Shown: positions 11,055 through 11,284 of the stretch, piece by piece | Numbering within the stretch: position 1 is the first letter of the stretch | How the letters are laid out: each line of letters opens with the position of its first letter | NCBI GenBank assembly: GCA_050249235.1 | Contig: JBFWQW010000093.1 | Location: 1 to 11,284, forward strand | Length of the DNA stretch: 11,284 nucleotides | Reading direction: 5' to 3' | DNA from: JAEKLB01 sp050249235 | GTDB taxonomy: Bacteria; Actinomycetota; Acidimicrobiia; Acidimicrobiales; CADCSY01 | Made by a program: the position numbers and the translations under genes | Notes under the pieces: generated by a model | Database searches by the model: none | What the model was told of the DNA's origin: nothing | Seen by the model: the letters and a program-made list of their open reading frames with translations, nothing else

Positions 11055-11284
11055 GCCCTCCGGGTGCAGCGCCGAGCGGGCTCGGCGAGCTCGACCGCCT
11101 CCTCCTGCAGGTGTGCCACCTCCCGCGGCGCGACGCGGCTGCCGTGTGGGACGACCAGCTCGCACCCCGGCTGTCGATCGACGACCTGGACGGCGGCGCG
11201 CAGGACCTCGTCCCGCGGCTCCACCGGCGCCTGGTCGAGCTCGACGCGCGGGTGCCCGACCTCGAGCGGATGCGCGGCGTCCGG
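11051..11284 (+). CDS. N-terminus of a second nucleotidyltransferase-like protein (partial)
   Basis: An open frame of 78 codons runs from an ATG overlapping the previous stop (ATGA) to the window edge. The peptide has LDRLLLQVCHL, then AAVWDDQLAP, SIDDLD, DLVPRLHRRLVEL and LERMRGV. This order (LLL helix, W-D loop, D-LD, L-P-L-RL, RGV) is what I would expect at the N-terminus of NTP_transf_5-type nucleotidyltransferases. The catalytic LKG/DLD region is beyond the window, so the call is tentative. If right, the cluster holds two nucleotidyltransferases enclosing the PqqD, kinase and glycosyltransferase genes. Confidence 0.55.
   Translation, partial: MSPPGAAPSGLGELDRLLLQVCHLPRRDAAAVWDDQLAPRLSIDDLDGGAQDLVPRLHRRLVELDARVPDLERMRGVR

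Overview
The window is high-GC DNA with strong G/C third-position bias, frequent GTG starts, TANNNT-type -10 boxes and one leaderless-looking promoter. This points to an actinobacterium. The mix of tandem CaiB/BaiF-type proteins, an FHA-HTH regulator and a PqqD/HprK-like gene set would suit an Acidimicrobiia-like lineage, but that placement is inference. No RNA gene, insertion sequence, integrase or CRISPR array was seen. Genes are dense and the reading frames look intact.

Left part (1-3867): the tail of a fibronectin type III (Fn3) protein enters on the + strand and converges on a secreted M23-type cell-wall peptidase on the - strand, with a perfect 16-bp stem-loop between them. The peptidase has a strongly folded leader region (about 1131-1252) with no recognisable promoter. 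Divergent from it is a membrane Ser/Thr protein kinase (1490-3232) with an extracytoplasmic Fn3-like sensor. The kinase converges, 17 bp apart, on a gene for an FHA domain joined to a LuxR-like helix-turn-helix. This looks like a kinase and phospho-reader pair placed beside a cell-wall hydrolase, although the FHA domain lacks the usual phosphate-binding Arg.

Middle part (4061-6749): a two-gene operon, apparently transcribed as a leaderless mRNA, encodes a small cupin and a 752-residue tandem family III (CaiB/BaiF) CoA-transferase. Only the second CoA-transferase module keeps the catalytic Asp. A strong GC stem-loop follows.

Right part (6823-11284): an incomplete + strand cluster encodes a nucleotidyltransferase (NTP_transf_5-like), a PqqD-domain protein, an HprK-like kinase, two small GT2 glycosyltransferases and the start of a second nucleotidyltransferase-like gene. 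From the PqqD gene on, every junction is a 4-nt stop/start overlap. The PqqD protein is the most interesting item. Its RiPP-recognition domain is followed by a linker and a 36-residue tail that looks like a RiPP leader/precursor (YxxPxLE start) and ends in a C-terminal Ser. Related HprK-like kinases of lasso-peptide pathways phosphorylate such a C-terminal Ser. The cluster therefore reads as a possible peptide-modification or peptide/glycan tagging system in which the recognition domain and its substrate are one protein. No cyclase, protease or transporter lies inside the window, so the pathway cannot be assigned.
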